DNA of 64,000 nt, taken from the NCBI GenBank assembly GCA_021234155.1, contig JAJEKV010000036.1:6039079-6103078 (forward strand), read 5' to 3'. The DNA is from Isoetes taiwanensis (Eukaryota; Streptophyta; Lycopodiopsida; Isoetales; Isoetaceae). Position 1 is the first letter of the stretch. Each line of letters starts with the position of its first letter. The notes under the pieces were generated by a model. It saw only the letters and a program-made list of their open reading frames with translations, searched no databases and was not told the origin of the DNA. A program made the position numbers and the translations under genes. Shown one piece after another: positions 19,181 through 34,100 of the stretch.

Positions 19181-22124
19181 ATGGCTTCGGACTCAGGATC
19201 ATCAGCATCACCTTCTTCATCTCAATTATCAGGTAAAAGAAACGGATTTGCAAATTGTTTTTTTTTTTTCTGAATATATCGCCAGTTTGCACCTCCGGAG
19301 TTTCGCTTGATGTAAACTGAATTGTGGTCTACTTACTTCTATATGGCATAATTTGGGTTCAGAGGTTACAAGCACGCTTGTGAAGGGTTTAGGTGATGAG
19401 TCTTCTGCTGTCAGAAATGCTATGGCTACTGCATTATGCCAGAATGCTCAATGGTAGCCTTTGTGGGTTAACTTTATATTTGTGCCAAGTGGGATAAGGT
19501 GACAGTGGTCTGTTATTTGCAGGAATGCTTTGCCGATCATAGATTATTGCATTTCGAGCTTGAAAGCTGTAAAACGAGTAAGCCTTTTTATAGGGACAAT
19601 CAGTATGATCTTGCATGCTTAACTCCGCACGCTTTTTGTTTTGTTTGGACGTTAGTGGGGAACACAGGTGGGTGATCACCGTGCCAGTGTCTTAGCTGTA
19701 ATGGCACATACGGTAGCTGTTGTGGATGAGAAAGAGCTTGATAAAGCATTGATGCAGAAAATTGCTGCAATTGCACTTACTGAAATGGCTAGTAGTAAGG
19801 TACGTAAGCATAGAAGGAATGTCAAGACATGTAAGAAAATCATTTAAGTTTTTATAACCATTACCTTATTTTCTTTCTAACACGATGATGTAGGATCTCG
19901 ATTCGAATTGGCAACATTCTGCGTCAAGCCTTTTAGTTGCACTTGCTTCTCGGATGCCTGATCTAGTGAGTATCAATAAGACTTTTGTGCATCAACGTGG
20001 CAAGGACACTTAATGTTATAAAGGACTACACTTCCATCCATCATATTGATAGGCTTAAGTAAGTACAGAGTATTAGAAGTCTTCAATCTGGTACTTCTGA
20101 TGAGTACCTATATAAAAGATCACCATGCACTTGTATTGCGCAACTCTTATGCACTGCTTATATTCTCAAATGTTAGAGAATATTAGAAAAGTAGAATGAT
20201 CAAATATAGCAATGCGATTGAGGATGGGATTTATACTATATATAGTCGTGCTTTTCAATGTCATGGGAAGAAGCATATCACGGCATCTTGGCAAGTGTAA
20301 AAAAAAGAACATGGATAAACTGCAAAAGACAGATTGTAAACGATCGTTCAAGCTTTGAACTTGGAAAAGGGACATGGTTTACCAAAATGGGAGTATATGT
20401 GCAAATGAATTGAACTGATTCTTTTTTTGCAGATTATGAATGAGATTTTTATTCAGCTTGGAAGCAATCAAGGACCTGTGCTGGCTATCGTTCAAGCTCT
20501 TGCAGAGTTTGCTTCTGTTGATGGTAAAAATCATTTCTAGAAACTACAAACTCTCTAATATTATGTCTGTTAACGTCAATTTGGTGTGGTTTAATCTTGT
20601 CATCAAGCTCTTGGCTTTGTTCCACATATGAAAGGAGTACTATCTCGTATTTTACCACTTCTTGGAGGCCTAAAGGATGCTCAAAAGAGTATCTTTGCCG
20701 AAGGTAGTCCTAGTCCATTCCTTGATCAACTTCCATGGCAGCTTGAGTGGATAATTAACGTGCTGGTTTAATTCCAGCTTTTAAATGTTGGTGTGAGGCG
20801 CTATCACGTTATGTCCAGGAACAGCAGTCAGTTGTTTTTCTAGGTCCTGACATGCAGTAAGTCAATAACCACTAATATAAAGAGTTATTTTTCTCTTCTC
20901 AAGGAAGTGTCTTTACATTTAGTTTATTTGCATTTCAGAGCTCTACTTCATTCAGCATTTGATCTGTTTTTAGGAAGATGGATTTTCTCACGTGATTCCA
21001 AAGTAAGGATTAGGAATGTACTTGTTTATTTAGCAAAACTTGAGAATGTTGTGAAGTTTATTGTCCAATCTGTTTCAGGTTCGTCTGGCAACCGTAGATG
21101 CTTTGGGGTGCATGTTTAAGCTTATCGATAGACTTCAACTCAAAGCAGCTACAATTAAAGTGGTTCCTGCATTGTTGGGAGTGTAAGCACTTTTATCCTG
21201 ATGGGCTGAACACTGTTGTGAATATTTTATAATGATAATCTTTAGGCGAGATGTGGGAAACATCCCTGATGGACAAAGAAACGTCCAGAGTAAACACTTT
21301 TTAGAAACGTGCTTACAGATTCGAGTTCCTAACATTTTCTTGATATTTAAAGAACATGCCCATTTAAGGTACATTATTTCCACATAAAATACCCAACAGT
21401 AAAACCTGAAAAACGAAAAGTGTCCTCCTAAAAAGCGATTGATCAGCCATAAAAATGGCCAAGATATAGCTAAGCACCTAATAGTTTCGTATGTTAACAT
21501 TTCTAAAGTTTCTAAAATGTAGGTTTGGGTTCCACCATAAAAACATCAATTCAGCAGGAGCTGAATGTTTTGGAGAAGTTGCATGTGAACATCGTATAAT
21601 GATTTCCCCCCTAGACATTGCGAGGATGTCAATGTTTACCATATACTTCTGTCATGCCATATTCTTCTATTAGAAGTTATTATTGATGTCCATGAATATG
21701 TAAAGTACAAGCAGAATATGGAAATCTGCAATGTGGTTTTCCTTCTAAAAGAAGCTTGGAAAGGGAAAGAGGCATTGATTGGATAACTCTAGTGATAAGC
21801 CGTACTTATTGATGTTTATAATAGTGCTATTGGGGACTGATGAGCTGAATATATAAAATCATTATAGGTACAATAGAGAGCTCGAGAATCTTTTTCCGGT
21901 GACACACACCCTACACATGCTTTTCGATGCAGTTTTGTCTGATCATGAACCACCATTACTTGATTTCCCGGTGAGGTTATTAACCTTTGTTGTTGCTTTA
22001 TGATGTGCTATAAAGATCTAATCACCTGGTTTGGACATCCTATCAGGCCCTCATTCCTATCTTGAATGCTATACTTCCTATGGCGTCCATTTACGTTACT
22101 GGAACAAAACAATTCAATTTCAAG
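19181..22124 (+). other. SGR6: SGR6-like gene, exons 1-12
   Basis: Exons: 19181-19232, 19363-19453, 19523-19577, 19668-19799, 19894-19965, 20433-20523, 20608-20703, 20778-20856, 20939-21002, 21079-21182, 21868-21970, 22047-22124. All use GT donors and AG acceptors. The N-terminus is Ser-rich ([17 protein letters not shown]), then the first HEAT repeats follow ([36 protein letters not shown]). Exon 5 ends at the PDL before the conserved MNEIFIQLG segment of exon 6. Phases were checked base by base. Confidence 0.93.
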
Positions 22125-25100
22125 GTAACACAATTGAACATGTTTTGTGTACTAAAGCAACACAAAAGAAAAAAGAAAGATTTAATGATGTCTACGGAAG
22201 ACCATAGGGTTTGATGAGACCATAAACATCCAAAATTGTGAATCTGCAAGGGGGGTGATAGTCTCCAAGGTATTCATTAAAACATTTAATTCAGTTTCCT
22301 TGAAAACTTTCCTAGGAAGATGATCCAGTTGCCATCCTAACATTATCCAAAGAATGATCTGATATCACCATTTTCCTTTTTTGATTCCTGTCATGCCTCC
22401 TCTTCCAAAAGATTATTGGATTGGCAATATCACTCCTTTAACATGAAGTTTTCTTATCTAGAGAAAAGGAGAAAGATGCCTTACAAGATCAAATACGTAA
22501 GTGGCTGAAATAAATGTATATTGAAAAATTTGATAACAAGCTTGGGTAGGTTGAATGAAGATGGAAATTACAGCAAGATGGAAGGCGAGATGCTGACCAA
22601 GACTGATTTGGGAAGAAAAAACAAGAAAAAGCACCTGGTCATGACGATGGGTTTCTTAATATATTGAACACATTGGTCGTAATGGGTAATTATCCCTTTT
22701 TAGGGTGAGGTGGGAGTCCGTGTTAAAATCGTCACTTCAATATGAATAAACGTTTTTTATACACCTTTCTAAAGTGAAATCACTTTATCTGACACTACAA
22801 AATTATCATTGACCTCCCATTAGGCATCTGCGCAACTGGAACAAACACTTTATCTAGTAGCCTTTCTGCTGCTAAGCTACCATTCTGGTCTCTTTTTGAT
22901 TGAGAAATAAGTGTTGTTGCAGAAAAACTCAAATTTCTCAGCTGGGCTGTTGTCCCTTACTGCCAGCTGCTCCACTTAAGTGTTCCATTTGTGGCTGATC
23001 AACCAGCTGCTCTAAACTTAGGTGTTCCTTTTGTGGCTGATCTACATCCTACCTTCTGACTGGTTGGACCCTGCAATGGAATTTGCCCTGAAATGTGTGC
23101 CATTATCATCTGATGCTGCTGTTGAATTAGGCATCAAGATGCCTTCAAAAACATTAGGTCAAAGTCAGTCAATGATTGGGTTTCTGCTTCATGGTCTGAA
23201 ACTTCTCCAAGCCTACTAGGATGTCTGAGGTATAAAAAGAAGTGAAGGAAGGAAGGAAAGCATCCCATTCTGCCTGCTGATGAAAGGCTGTTTTGATGGC
23301 AAAGCTTTCAACATTTTTTTTTGATGGTTTTGGTTTCATCAGAAATTCTCTTAGATTCTTGTACTGTATTAATCCATGGCATTTTTGGAATTTGAATTTC
23401 ATTTGAATTGCAGCTTGCCTCCCAGCCTAAAATTTTCATGGATCCACACTTGTCATGGCTGAGTCTACACAGAGCATGAACTAAGTTCAGGATTTTGATC
23501 TCTCTCTGCTGTAGAAACTACCAAAAGTTAACAATTCTGCGTAAGATCTGGCCGGAATAAGTGGCCAAAAGATCTTTCCCTTCCGCACCCTTGCAACTGC
23601 ACTTTGCAAATCAGTACTAGCTTATCATGAGAGTTTAAATCCAGTTGAGAGCATAAAATGGTTTTTTCCATCTGTAATCTTACTCTAGGAAAATCTACAG
23701 AAAGATGGAAGACAATTGAGACAAGAAAAGTACCTTATATTGGTGTTGGGTGCCTTGTTATGTTGAGACGTGTGGTAACAGCTTATTAGGGTGGTCACAT
23801 GCCCTTTCACAATCGTCAGCCCAGTATTTTCTACTAACTAATACATATTTTTAAATACAAACAGAATGAATTGTAGTGAGCTTGTTGGCCTGCCTTCATT
23901 CTTTTTATTGTCCTGAACGTAATGTGCCTTTATCATTATTCTTGACTTGTAACTCCACCAGTATGGCAATTTATAATTTGTTCTCTTAGAGTAGAATATT
24001 TATAGATGCTGGAAGAGTACATGTGGTTAAATGCGGTAGGAACTGAAACTTCCCCTTCTATTTATAAGAGAAGAATGTGATGTTCTGAGGCATTACTATG
24101 AGGCATTATTGAGTTTTTATTCCGCTTTATGACTCACATATTTTGGATTTATTTTGCAGAATTTCAATGAGGTATTGAGATGTTACGTGATAGTTGGAAT
24201 AACTTATCCTGAGGAGCTTTTGATTTACATGCTAAACGTATGTTACTTAATTTGTTGGAAGTGCACATGGATAAGTAGATCGAAGATAAAATTCATTTAG
24301 CTGTGGGGTTCTTTCCAGCATTTGGGGGCGAAAGATATTCATCGGCTTGGGACCTTTTTATTGATGAAACACCTTTTGCCCAGGTATTTATCTTGGTGCC
24401 CAAAGAGTGACAAGAACCTGATATGAATGATATATGCTATGCAATAATTGATGTTATTTTTTATGCAAGTAGGTTATCACGAGAATGGAGCAGCCAAAAG
24501 TCTGCATTGATTCACTCAATAAAAAGTTCTTTGTCAGAGCATGATCTGAACTTTAGAAAGGCTATGGCTGAGGTATGTAACGAGTTATAAAAGGTAGAAA
24601 TAAGTGTTATCCCCTACCATTTACTATAGTTCCAGATGCACAAGGGCAAATGTCTTCCAAGTGCTAGTCATTCACGATGTTTTTCCGTTTCCTTCTTCAA
24701 CTCTCTTTTGCGCCTCTAATTTATGATGTGCTAGATCATTGAAACCAAGATACTTTCTTTCGTTAATGATACATAAGAGATGTACGTATTTTGCTCATCA
24801 ATATCCCAAGAATGTTTGTAATAACTTTCTTCTTTCATGTTTTTTAGGGTTAGATACAAAGGTGAGACCATTTTCTTCATGTTACTACTGCTGGCTTCCT
24901 CCAATGACCTGTATACTTAGACCCATACTTAGATATACATTTTTATTGGCCAAAATTTATGGTTCAATTCATCAGATCAATTTGACTACCTGTTTTGAAG
25001 GGAGCAACAATAAATTTGCAATTATATTTCTGGCTATTGATTATACAGTACATGTTTTATCTAGAGCTTCTCTCATTTATCATGCTTTTATGCAGTTAAT

Positions 25101-28100
25101 TGTCATGATGGCCTCTATTGGTTATCTGGAAGGAGGCGATGGTCAACTATTTATTGAGTTTTTGGTCAAGCAATCTGCTATAGACGAGTCAGAGATCATT
25201 AATTTTCGAACCCAGCAAAAAGCTCTGGAAAGATCATATGGAACAGATCCAACTCTTTCCAGCACTGGTGATGTGAGAAGCTGAGCATGCCCTCCCTCCC
25301 TCCCTCCTTCTTTCTTTTGTTCTTAGTGTTATTAACTTCCTAACCATTCATTAAACCATGATTTATTATACAATGAATTGTGCAAGGCTGATAAGGAGAC
25401 AAGCCTGAGCAGAAATTATCTGAATATGCCAACAGCAATTCTAACTTTTTCCTATAGCTTCTGGTAAATTAATGGCGATCTGCTGCAGCTGTATCTAATT
25501 ATCCATTTTATGCATAAGAATGACATATTCTTGCATTACTTCAAACCCATAGCTCTTTGTGCTGCCGTTTCTTATCCAATCTACAAAATTGTCCTTTGCA
25601 ATGATATATAGCATGCTTCCAAATTTGCACATGTATGATATACTTTTTGCAGTGAAAGTCGGTTCTGTTAATCCTAACGGGGTCCTCCTTATTAACTTGG
25701 TGCGCTTTGAATCTATAATTGCAGCTGAAGTTGGGAGCAGTCTCTCCTTCAGAACTCCGAGTTGTTGGGGACAAGAGTCTATATCTAATGGCTGCCACAA
25801 TCCCAATGGTTGAGGTAAGTTTTTTCCCCAGTAATGAAGGATTGAAAACTAGATGACATGCTTTTCATGCTTTTTGATCTGCTGGTTGCCAAGTTAGTAC
25901 AATAGGACTTCGAGATTTTTGAAGTATTCTGGTCCACTTTTGTTTGAGCACTTCAAAGCTCTTGCAAGGATCAGGATGAACTTTCAAAAGCCCTCTTGCC
26001 TTCTCTGTACAAAAACTTTTCTTCTCTTTTTTGGATGCTAAATAGTATCTACTAATGCGTTATATATAACGAGTAATAACATTGGTGTTGCCATAGAGGG
26101 ATGCTCAATTGATTATGAGTTTTTGTTTTTTTGCATCTGGTATTGTAGATTTACTAACAAGGGTTCATTATTGCAGCCTCTTCTTTGGCCATACTTGTTG
26201 CAGACCTTGATTGAGAAATGCTATACTGGCGCTGTTGCTACGGTATATACTTAATTTGGAAGTTCCTTCATAAGCTTCTGAATTGTTGATGATTGTGAAA
26301 TTCATTATGTTTTCTGAGGGGACATAATTAGCAGATTGTATTTGCATTAGCAAATTACATTGCGAAGGAGCCACGTATTAGAAGATGAAATACAGTGCAA
26401 TCCGAAGAGAATGGCTCATAAGTTATAACACTTGACATGCAGTTGTTCTTCATGGACAATAAGGATGAGGATTGGGGCTTAAGAAATAATTGTTGAAGTT
26501 GGAGAGGGAAAGAAAGAATTTATGAATGTCTATAAGGGACCCTTAGGGTCTACAAGACCAAATAGATATACATGTATGTCATTTCTTTATCATCCAGAAG
26601 CAAGGTAAATCTGGCAAGTAACTATTCACCTAATCTTAGATAACTTAAGAAACGAAAGGTGCAGTAGTAAAGCTTATTACAGAATCAGCATCGTGACTGG
26701 TTCTGTGACAACATATCTCCCTTGCTTCTGAAAACCTTTTATTATCTCAACCCCTTAGGTATGCTGTTTGCTCTGCTTTAAATTATCTTCCACATCTTTT
26801 ATATTTTACACTTTCCAATCCTGGAAGAACATCTTGGGAAGGCCTTTATTAATATAATCCCTTCCTCCAAATTCCAAAATTGTATAGAAGGTACATAACG
26901 ATGTGGTCTATAGCTAAATCAAGCAGGGAGAATTAGCAGCATCAGGAGAAAAACATTGGCCTCTTTCATTTAGCTTGATTCGACCTGATCTTACCTGTAT
27001 TTTCATGCTATCCAAGTGTATTTTCTTCAGATATAAGAGACCCTATGGCCTATACTACCAAATGGTTCATCAATTCTCTATCATCTAGGAACATCCTCTT
27101 AGTTCTGAACATGTTGGTAAACTACTAGAAAACAGAAAATGCAATAGAAAAAAATGACAGATTGGACTAGAGTGGGTCTAAGGAATGACCTGATTTTTGC
27201 AAAGTTTATTTTCTTGAAGAATTACTTCATGGGAGTATTTCAACTATCTCTTACTGCAGATATGCAAATGTATATCAGAAATATTGCGGCGGCAGCTTTC
27301 AAGCAATGAAACAATTGTATTGGATTATAATTTGTACCCTGACACTCCCTGCCCTGAGGTAACCTTTTGGAATTTAGATGCTTAAAACATAGGAAAAAGA
27401 ATTTGAGTCTTGTCAAATTTGAAATGGTAACCTTCTGGAATTTGTTGATGCTTAAAACATAGAAAGAAGAATTTGAAGTGATTTTACTGATTACTTTACT
27501 GTATGATTATTGTTACTACTAAGAATCCATCATTAATTAACAACGGACTTCCTGGTGTGGTTGCATGTAAGTAAAATTAATTCTATCGAATGGAATAACA
27601 TTTTCATGTCATGAGATGACGGACCGTATGAACAACAGAAACAATTGCATGGCTAGTAGAATGATATACTAATATGATCAGATTTTTGTGCGGTGCATCA
27701 GTTACTTTTGTAATGCAATGCTTGCTTAGGTAAATATTGATCATTATCATAATTTTGCTGTTCAGTCAGTTATATATGCACACATTCATACTGACGTGTC
27801 TGTTCTCTCATCTGTAGTCTATTGTAAACTTTTATACAGGCAGTTCTTGCTAGGCTTCTCATGCTTTTGCAAAACCCAATGGCAAGGAATCAACTTGCAG
27901 CACGAATATTGACGGTAACATTGTTGCATTACGATGCAGATATGCAATCAAGTTCAATTTTTAAGGTTGCAATTTTGCAGGTTCTATATTATTTAGCTCC
28001 TCTTTTTCCAACATCTATAGGATTAATATGGAAAGATGAGGTAACAACTATTACACCATGAATTATCTTGCATTATGCCTGAAATGAATTGGTGCATCAG

Positions 28101-31100
28101 ATTCCAAAATTAAAGGCATACATTAGTGATCCTGAAGACTTGAAAGGAGAGTCTTGGCAACAAGAAGTTTGGGAACAAATGATATTGCATGTAAGAAAAA
28201 AATCATTTGTTAGTTCCATTGCTGATTTAATCATGGTGATGCGGTGATGTATAGTTGCAACAAAGAAACTAAACATACCTGTGTTATATTTTCTGCAGCT
28301 ACTCTCAGAATCCCTAGATGTAGTACAGAATCCAGATTGGATAATGTCCTTAGGAAATGCATTAACAAATCAGTATATCTTATACTGTGATGACCATTAT
28401 CACTCGGCTTTGCTTCACAGGTATACATGTTGCTTTTTAGCAGGTGACAATCCCTGTCGTAGCTATGCTAATCTGCAGCCTTGAATTCATGTCTATTTAA
28501 ATTGGAGATAGGAAACCAATTAATAGGTTTGGGCTGGCAATTTTAAACCGCATTTTAATTCTCTAGTCTTTTCTGCGCAGTTATATTCTCTTGGGAACGA
28601 CCACTTGCGTTGTCCTGTCTAAAGATAAATAGACAGAGTATTGGACTTGTTTTATCCATTTTGATAGTATTTGTTCTACAAACACATTATCAACCATGAC
28701 CTTTGTGTATTCTGCATGTAGAAAATTATTGAAGCATCAAGCACAAATGGGTCATCTTTGTGGATTTTATAACGATATAACAGGAGCAAAAATAATCATA
28801 TACAAACTGTCACATGTGCTTTCTACTTTTCTGATAGTGTTTGACGTGTGCATGCACATGCATGATAGGCATACGTGCTTATGTTACACATGGTTGTACC
28901 CAAAGTATTTGTTCACATTGGCTGATGTCACTGCATGAATCATGGCTTACGTCGTTTTGCAGGTCGTTTTAGATGACAGATGCTCTTTTAATTTATGACA
29001 GATGCTTAGGGATGGTCTTACAGAAAGTTGAGAATAGAAGCTTGGTGAAAGAAAAGATTGCAGTCATGTATAAGCATGCAAATATTGCAGATCCTATTGA
29101 TAGACTTGGCTTGGCTATGGGAATGGGGCTGGTAAGATACATATTCTGGGATCCAGGTTGAATGTTTTTGCAAATTGTGTTTTCTTAATTCCTGTCTGCA
29201 TTATATGACGTTCTACACTTTTGTAATCATGGGAAATTTTAACTGAGGACAGGGTCTATGAGACCACTTGTAAAGTATGAACAGCTAGGAACAAGTTAGG
29301 AACATGTAACCTAGGTACAAAATAAAATCAATATAGATTAAGATAATTCAGGTGCTTTCTCTAGCACCTGGCACGTAGTGTTAGAGCCACTTCATCTTGG
29401 TGATGGAGGCGGGTCATATTCCATTTTATGGACCTTTTTGTGACTGTTAAAAGAGGTTATTTGCAGCTGTGTGCAATGCTGTCCCTGATTAATGCCCAGG
29501 CCAGCTTGTTGCTTAAGTCGAGTTCTGGAATTTGATTAGCTTTCATAAGGACGTGGTCCCGATTTTATGTGTGCAGGTTGCAGCTTCACATCTTGATACT
29601 GTACTAGACAAGCTGAAAAACGTTCTGGAAAATGAAGGACAGCGAAGCATTCGCAGGTAAGTTGTGTTAAGAATATAATGTGTCATACTTATTATACATG
29701 AAAGTGTTCATGTCATTCAATGGATTCTTCTTGTTTCTTGTTGCTTGATTCCCTTATATGTCATAAAATCAATGTCTATGAAGCCCAAAGATGCTATCCA
29801 CTAAAAGACAATGCTACCAAGGATAGTTTTGTGAACTATGTGCAGTCAATTTCCTTAGATGAGCAGATATTCATTTCTTTGATAATTCAAGGAAGGTTTG
29901 GGTCGATGTACGTAGGACATGGGCCAATGAAAGCAAGAGTCCCTTTGAACTACCAGTATTGGAGTGACGAAATTTGAGGAATATAACCATTTTCATGACC
30001 CGATTCTGAAAGGGGAGGGTTTATAAAATATCCAGAAGTCTATGTTGCAGCGCTGACCTTTTAACGTCTGGCTTTATATATCTATAGGCTCAGCCAATCA
30101 GAAGTAGCATTATCAAGCAGAGATAGTCAGATGTGTCAGCAGAATTGATTAGAGGCAAAAAAACCCTTTTATAAAGAATTTTTGCAAGGAAGAATAATTC
30201 CTTTTCTAGGTAAATAGCATTCAAGTCATTCAAATGGGGCAGTTATGCTGGGTTCAATTGCTGGGGCTGGATCCTACCATATGTTTTTCTATTGCAGCTT
30301 TTGTTTTGTTTTACTTGCTAGTTTTCCCTAGCACATTCAAGGCTAGGTGGATCTAATGGTCTCTAGGAGATAATAAATGCTTCATTCTCTTTTGCATCTA
30401 AACTAGAACAAATGTAATAAGCTGCAAGTTTGCCAGAAGATTGAAGTGTAGCTTTTTAGAATAAAGAACTCATTCTCTGGATGAGATACTCCTTTTCATC
30501 TGGGAATTATGAGTTGCATGGTGCATCTATATGAAATCACCTTGGCATAGGTGTTATTTTTATTTGAACACATTTGTTCTATAGGAAATATTATAAATGT
30601 TTAACAATGTTCTTTATCTTGTCACGTGCTTGTAAAAACTATTGTGGCAGGTTTTTCTCATCGTTTTTCGTACAAAAGGTGAGCGTTGATGATATCTATG
30701 CTGCATTAGCCCTAATGTATGGTTATGCCGCATCGTATGCTCCATCGACAGTTATAGAAGCACGAATTGATAAACTTGTCGTAAGCTCTTGCACTTTTGG
30801 CATTTATTTATTTATTTATTTATTTTCCTACATATAAGTAGATTGCTTTGCTTGCCGCCAAGTCTGTTTTATGCCCCATTTCATCATGGTCTGCCATTGA
30901 GTATAAGAGATCCTGCATTTTATCTGGATTACTTTCTGACAAATTACAGGATCCTTTTTGGCGGCTTTTTCATTTTAAAATCTTAAGCCCTTAAGTGGAT
31001 AGCCCATCAGATTGACTCAGAAGCAAACTCCAGCAAATGTTTCTTTGATTTGACAAATATACTGCTTTTAAATTCTGGCTTTAATTTAAAAAACTTTCGT

Positions 31101-34100
31101 CTTGTTGCCATATTAGATGTATAATTTATAAGTTAGCATGTTTCATGCCTTTCAAATTTAAGCAAAGGGGAGATGCCGGTTATGCCTCAAAGAATTTTCT
31201 GATCAACTTTGTAAATACATCATCATAGTCCATTTGTTGGGATCCTAATATCAGGTTCCAACGAAAATCTGTATAATTTATAAGCTAGCATGTTGCATGC
31301 CTTTTCAATTTTAAACAAAGGGAGGTCATGGTATTTTCGATCATTTTCACCAATCTCACCAATTGCAGTTGGCTCCCACTATGATTGAATTTTGTGAGGT
31401 GTTTAAAGAAAGATGTTTTTTGTCATATGGCTGCCTTCAACCCAGCATTGAGCCATATATGAACCATGTGCAAGGATTAAGAAATAAAAAGAAAGTTTGG
31501 CACACCGTTGATGCACGATCCTTTGAAATCTATAAGTCTTGAAGTTATTCTTCAAACATATATTCAAATAGTCATGTGAAATTGGAAACAATCAGAAGAG
31601 GTTGGAATTCATTAATTAACTTTAAAATCCTCTGTAATCTACTACTGGAAGGCTCTGCTTGCTAAGGCAGGTTGCCGATGTCAAAGGTGTTGTTGTGTAA
31701 CGCCGTCTTGGTATAATGAAGCTAAATAGGGATATGGAAAGCTTTGGTGCTAACCGTCAGATATGCACGACAGAATATTGGTGATAGTGTCGTCATTGAT
31801 GAGCAATGGATCTGGCCATAGTGTCTTTATATGCATGGACACTGGATCTACAAAAAGTTTGCAGCAGTGCAACTGCGATTGAATGATCAAATTTTCTAAC
31901 CATGGACATTCGCTTATGAATGACAAAGGGAGCCGCCTTTGAGAATATGTGGTTTGGAGCTCAGGATCGAATGTGATGTAAATAACCTTGGACCATGTAC
32001 TTTGGTGGTGTGGAGACATGGTGTTCAATGAACAAATCGATCATCTCAGCCATGAAGTTGTGCAACAACTCCGATTATGCAGTGATAGGTCTGTTATTGG
32101 TCAGTTTAGCTTGTGAGGTTAGTAACCGTGAGGAGCCTGATGTGGACGACATTTTTTATATTGGCTGAACACTACTGATATTTTCTAAGAATTTCATTCT
32201 TTCGTCGTGGTCACTTGGTTTATGTTTTGGTATAAAGAGCCCTGGATGAACATGCATTTTCGTCTTTGGAAAATACTATGGTAATAGAAGCTGTATAATA
32301 GAGAAGATTCTTAGGCAACTTGATTTCTGCAGATGGATGTGGATGGACCATCTGAAGATCGGACTGGAAATTTTGCATCATTTGCAGTTTCTATCACAGG
32401 TTTATGTAAGGAGTGTTCATCTGTTACCATTGATAGATTCCAGCTGCAGTATACAGCAACAGAGGATTATTTGACAACTGTGCCAATGTTTTTTCATTGG
32501 TCATTGTTACTCTTCATGAAGATTTCACTCTTGGAGTAAGGTGGCCATCCTCTTACTTTTCTGTGTAGAAAGTCGTATGCAAGTTAAATGTATTGGTCTA
32601 GATGGGACGTCATGCTGTTCGTGATTGTGATTAGAAGTGTAGTAAAGAGGAGAAGGACAGAGAACATTTGTGGAATAGTGATGGAGGAGTTCAAACGTGA
32701 AAGAACTTCTTCATTGTACATAAAATGCAAACATGGAAATAGTAAACATGAATTGAACATGTCAGGTGGCCCACTGCTGCAGGTAATAATTGGGGCTTGT
32801 GATGGACCCTTCCAGCCATTCTTGGTTATTTCTTTCCCTAACTAAGTACTTGGTTATCAGTGAACATGCGCAGATAAATCTTCTTAGAGCAAAGGGATAT
32901 GGTATTTTCAGAAGGAATTTTTCAACAATAGATCAGGTTTTTACCTTGCGGTCTAAAGCTAAAGCCACGAAACAAAAGTGTACTGCTGCTTTGTGGATTT
33001 CTGCAAAGCCTTTGATATGGTCCTGCAGAAAAGCCTATTTCATAGACTTTTGAATTGGGTATGTCACAAGAAGTGACTTGGGCTGTGTTGACACTCTATA
33101 AAAATGTATTGGGAAGAATTAAAATACCTGGAGGATGGTCGGATGAAATAAACAGCAAAATGGGGGTGAATCAAGGCTGTCCCTTATCCCCTATTCTTTT
33201 GAGTTTATACATTGATGAGCTGGAAAGCTTGGGGTAGCAGCATATGGAGGTGACAAGTGCACTTGAGAAATGCTGCATGTAAAGAGAGCTAAAAGTGAAC
33301 TTACATAAAACAAAGGTGATGGTGTTCATTATGTCACGAGGGTGCATTTGTCACAGGTCTTTCTTTACGATCAGCCAGGGTGATCTCTCACTATACATAC
33401 TTAGGAGTGAAATTTAAGGGTCCGATCCTTAGCATGAAATGTGCAGCATATGCAAGGCTCACAAAAGGATATGCCTCGCTTGCAATGCTAGAAAGAAATG
33501 TTTCAAAGCAGCTTTTCAAGATATTTCCAACAAAGCTTCATCGTTTCAATACCTTGGTTAGACCAGCTGCGTTATATGGAACCTTGATCTAGGGGATGGA
33601 CATGACAGCCAAGAATCCCCATTCCCTTGCAATTGGATGTAGCATTCCAGTTAGCGTCAAATTGTGCGAGCTTGGAACCTTCCAGCAAGATTAAAGCAGA
33701 CTTCTATGGATTGCCTTTGAGGCTTCAATGTGGTTCGCAAAGGCATCGCAGTGGGCTGCATCTTTGGAATTTCGTTCAGGAAACCTGCCTCCTTTCCATT
33801 ATAACATGGCTGCAGCCAACATATCTGACATGATATGGAATATTCATACACGTCAAGGACATGTCCAACTCCAAGTGAGCTTCCCACCAAGATGCAGATC
33901 ATCTTCTTGAGATAAATGAAAATGATATACCCAGGTATTTGAATATTCACCTCTCATCAGCTTGAGATTGTGCGACTAGACTTAAGGTCGAGCACTCAAA
34001 GAGGATCTGCAGATTATGTCATTTAAATGTAATTGAGTCTGAGCAACTCATTATTATTCTTACATGCCAGTATATTATGAAGTATAAAGCAGATTCTATT

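Noticed and set aside
24739-25284. A 181-residue standalone gene
   Set aside because: Its last 59 codons are SGR6 exon 16; the rest is intron read through.
32333-32845. Extra SGR6 exons in intron 26
   Set aside because: Exons 26 and 27 join in phase and match the family without any missing segment, so nothing is needed here.
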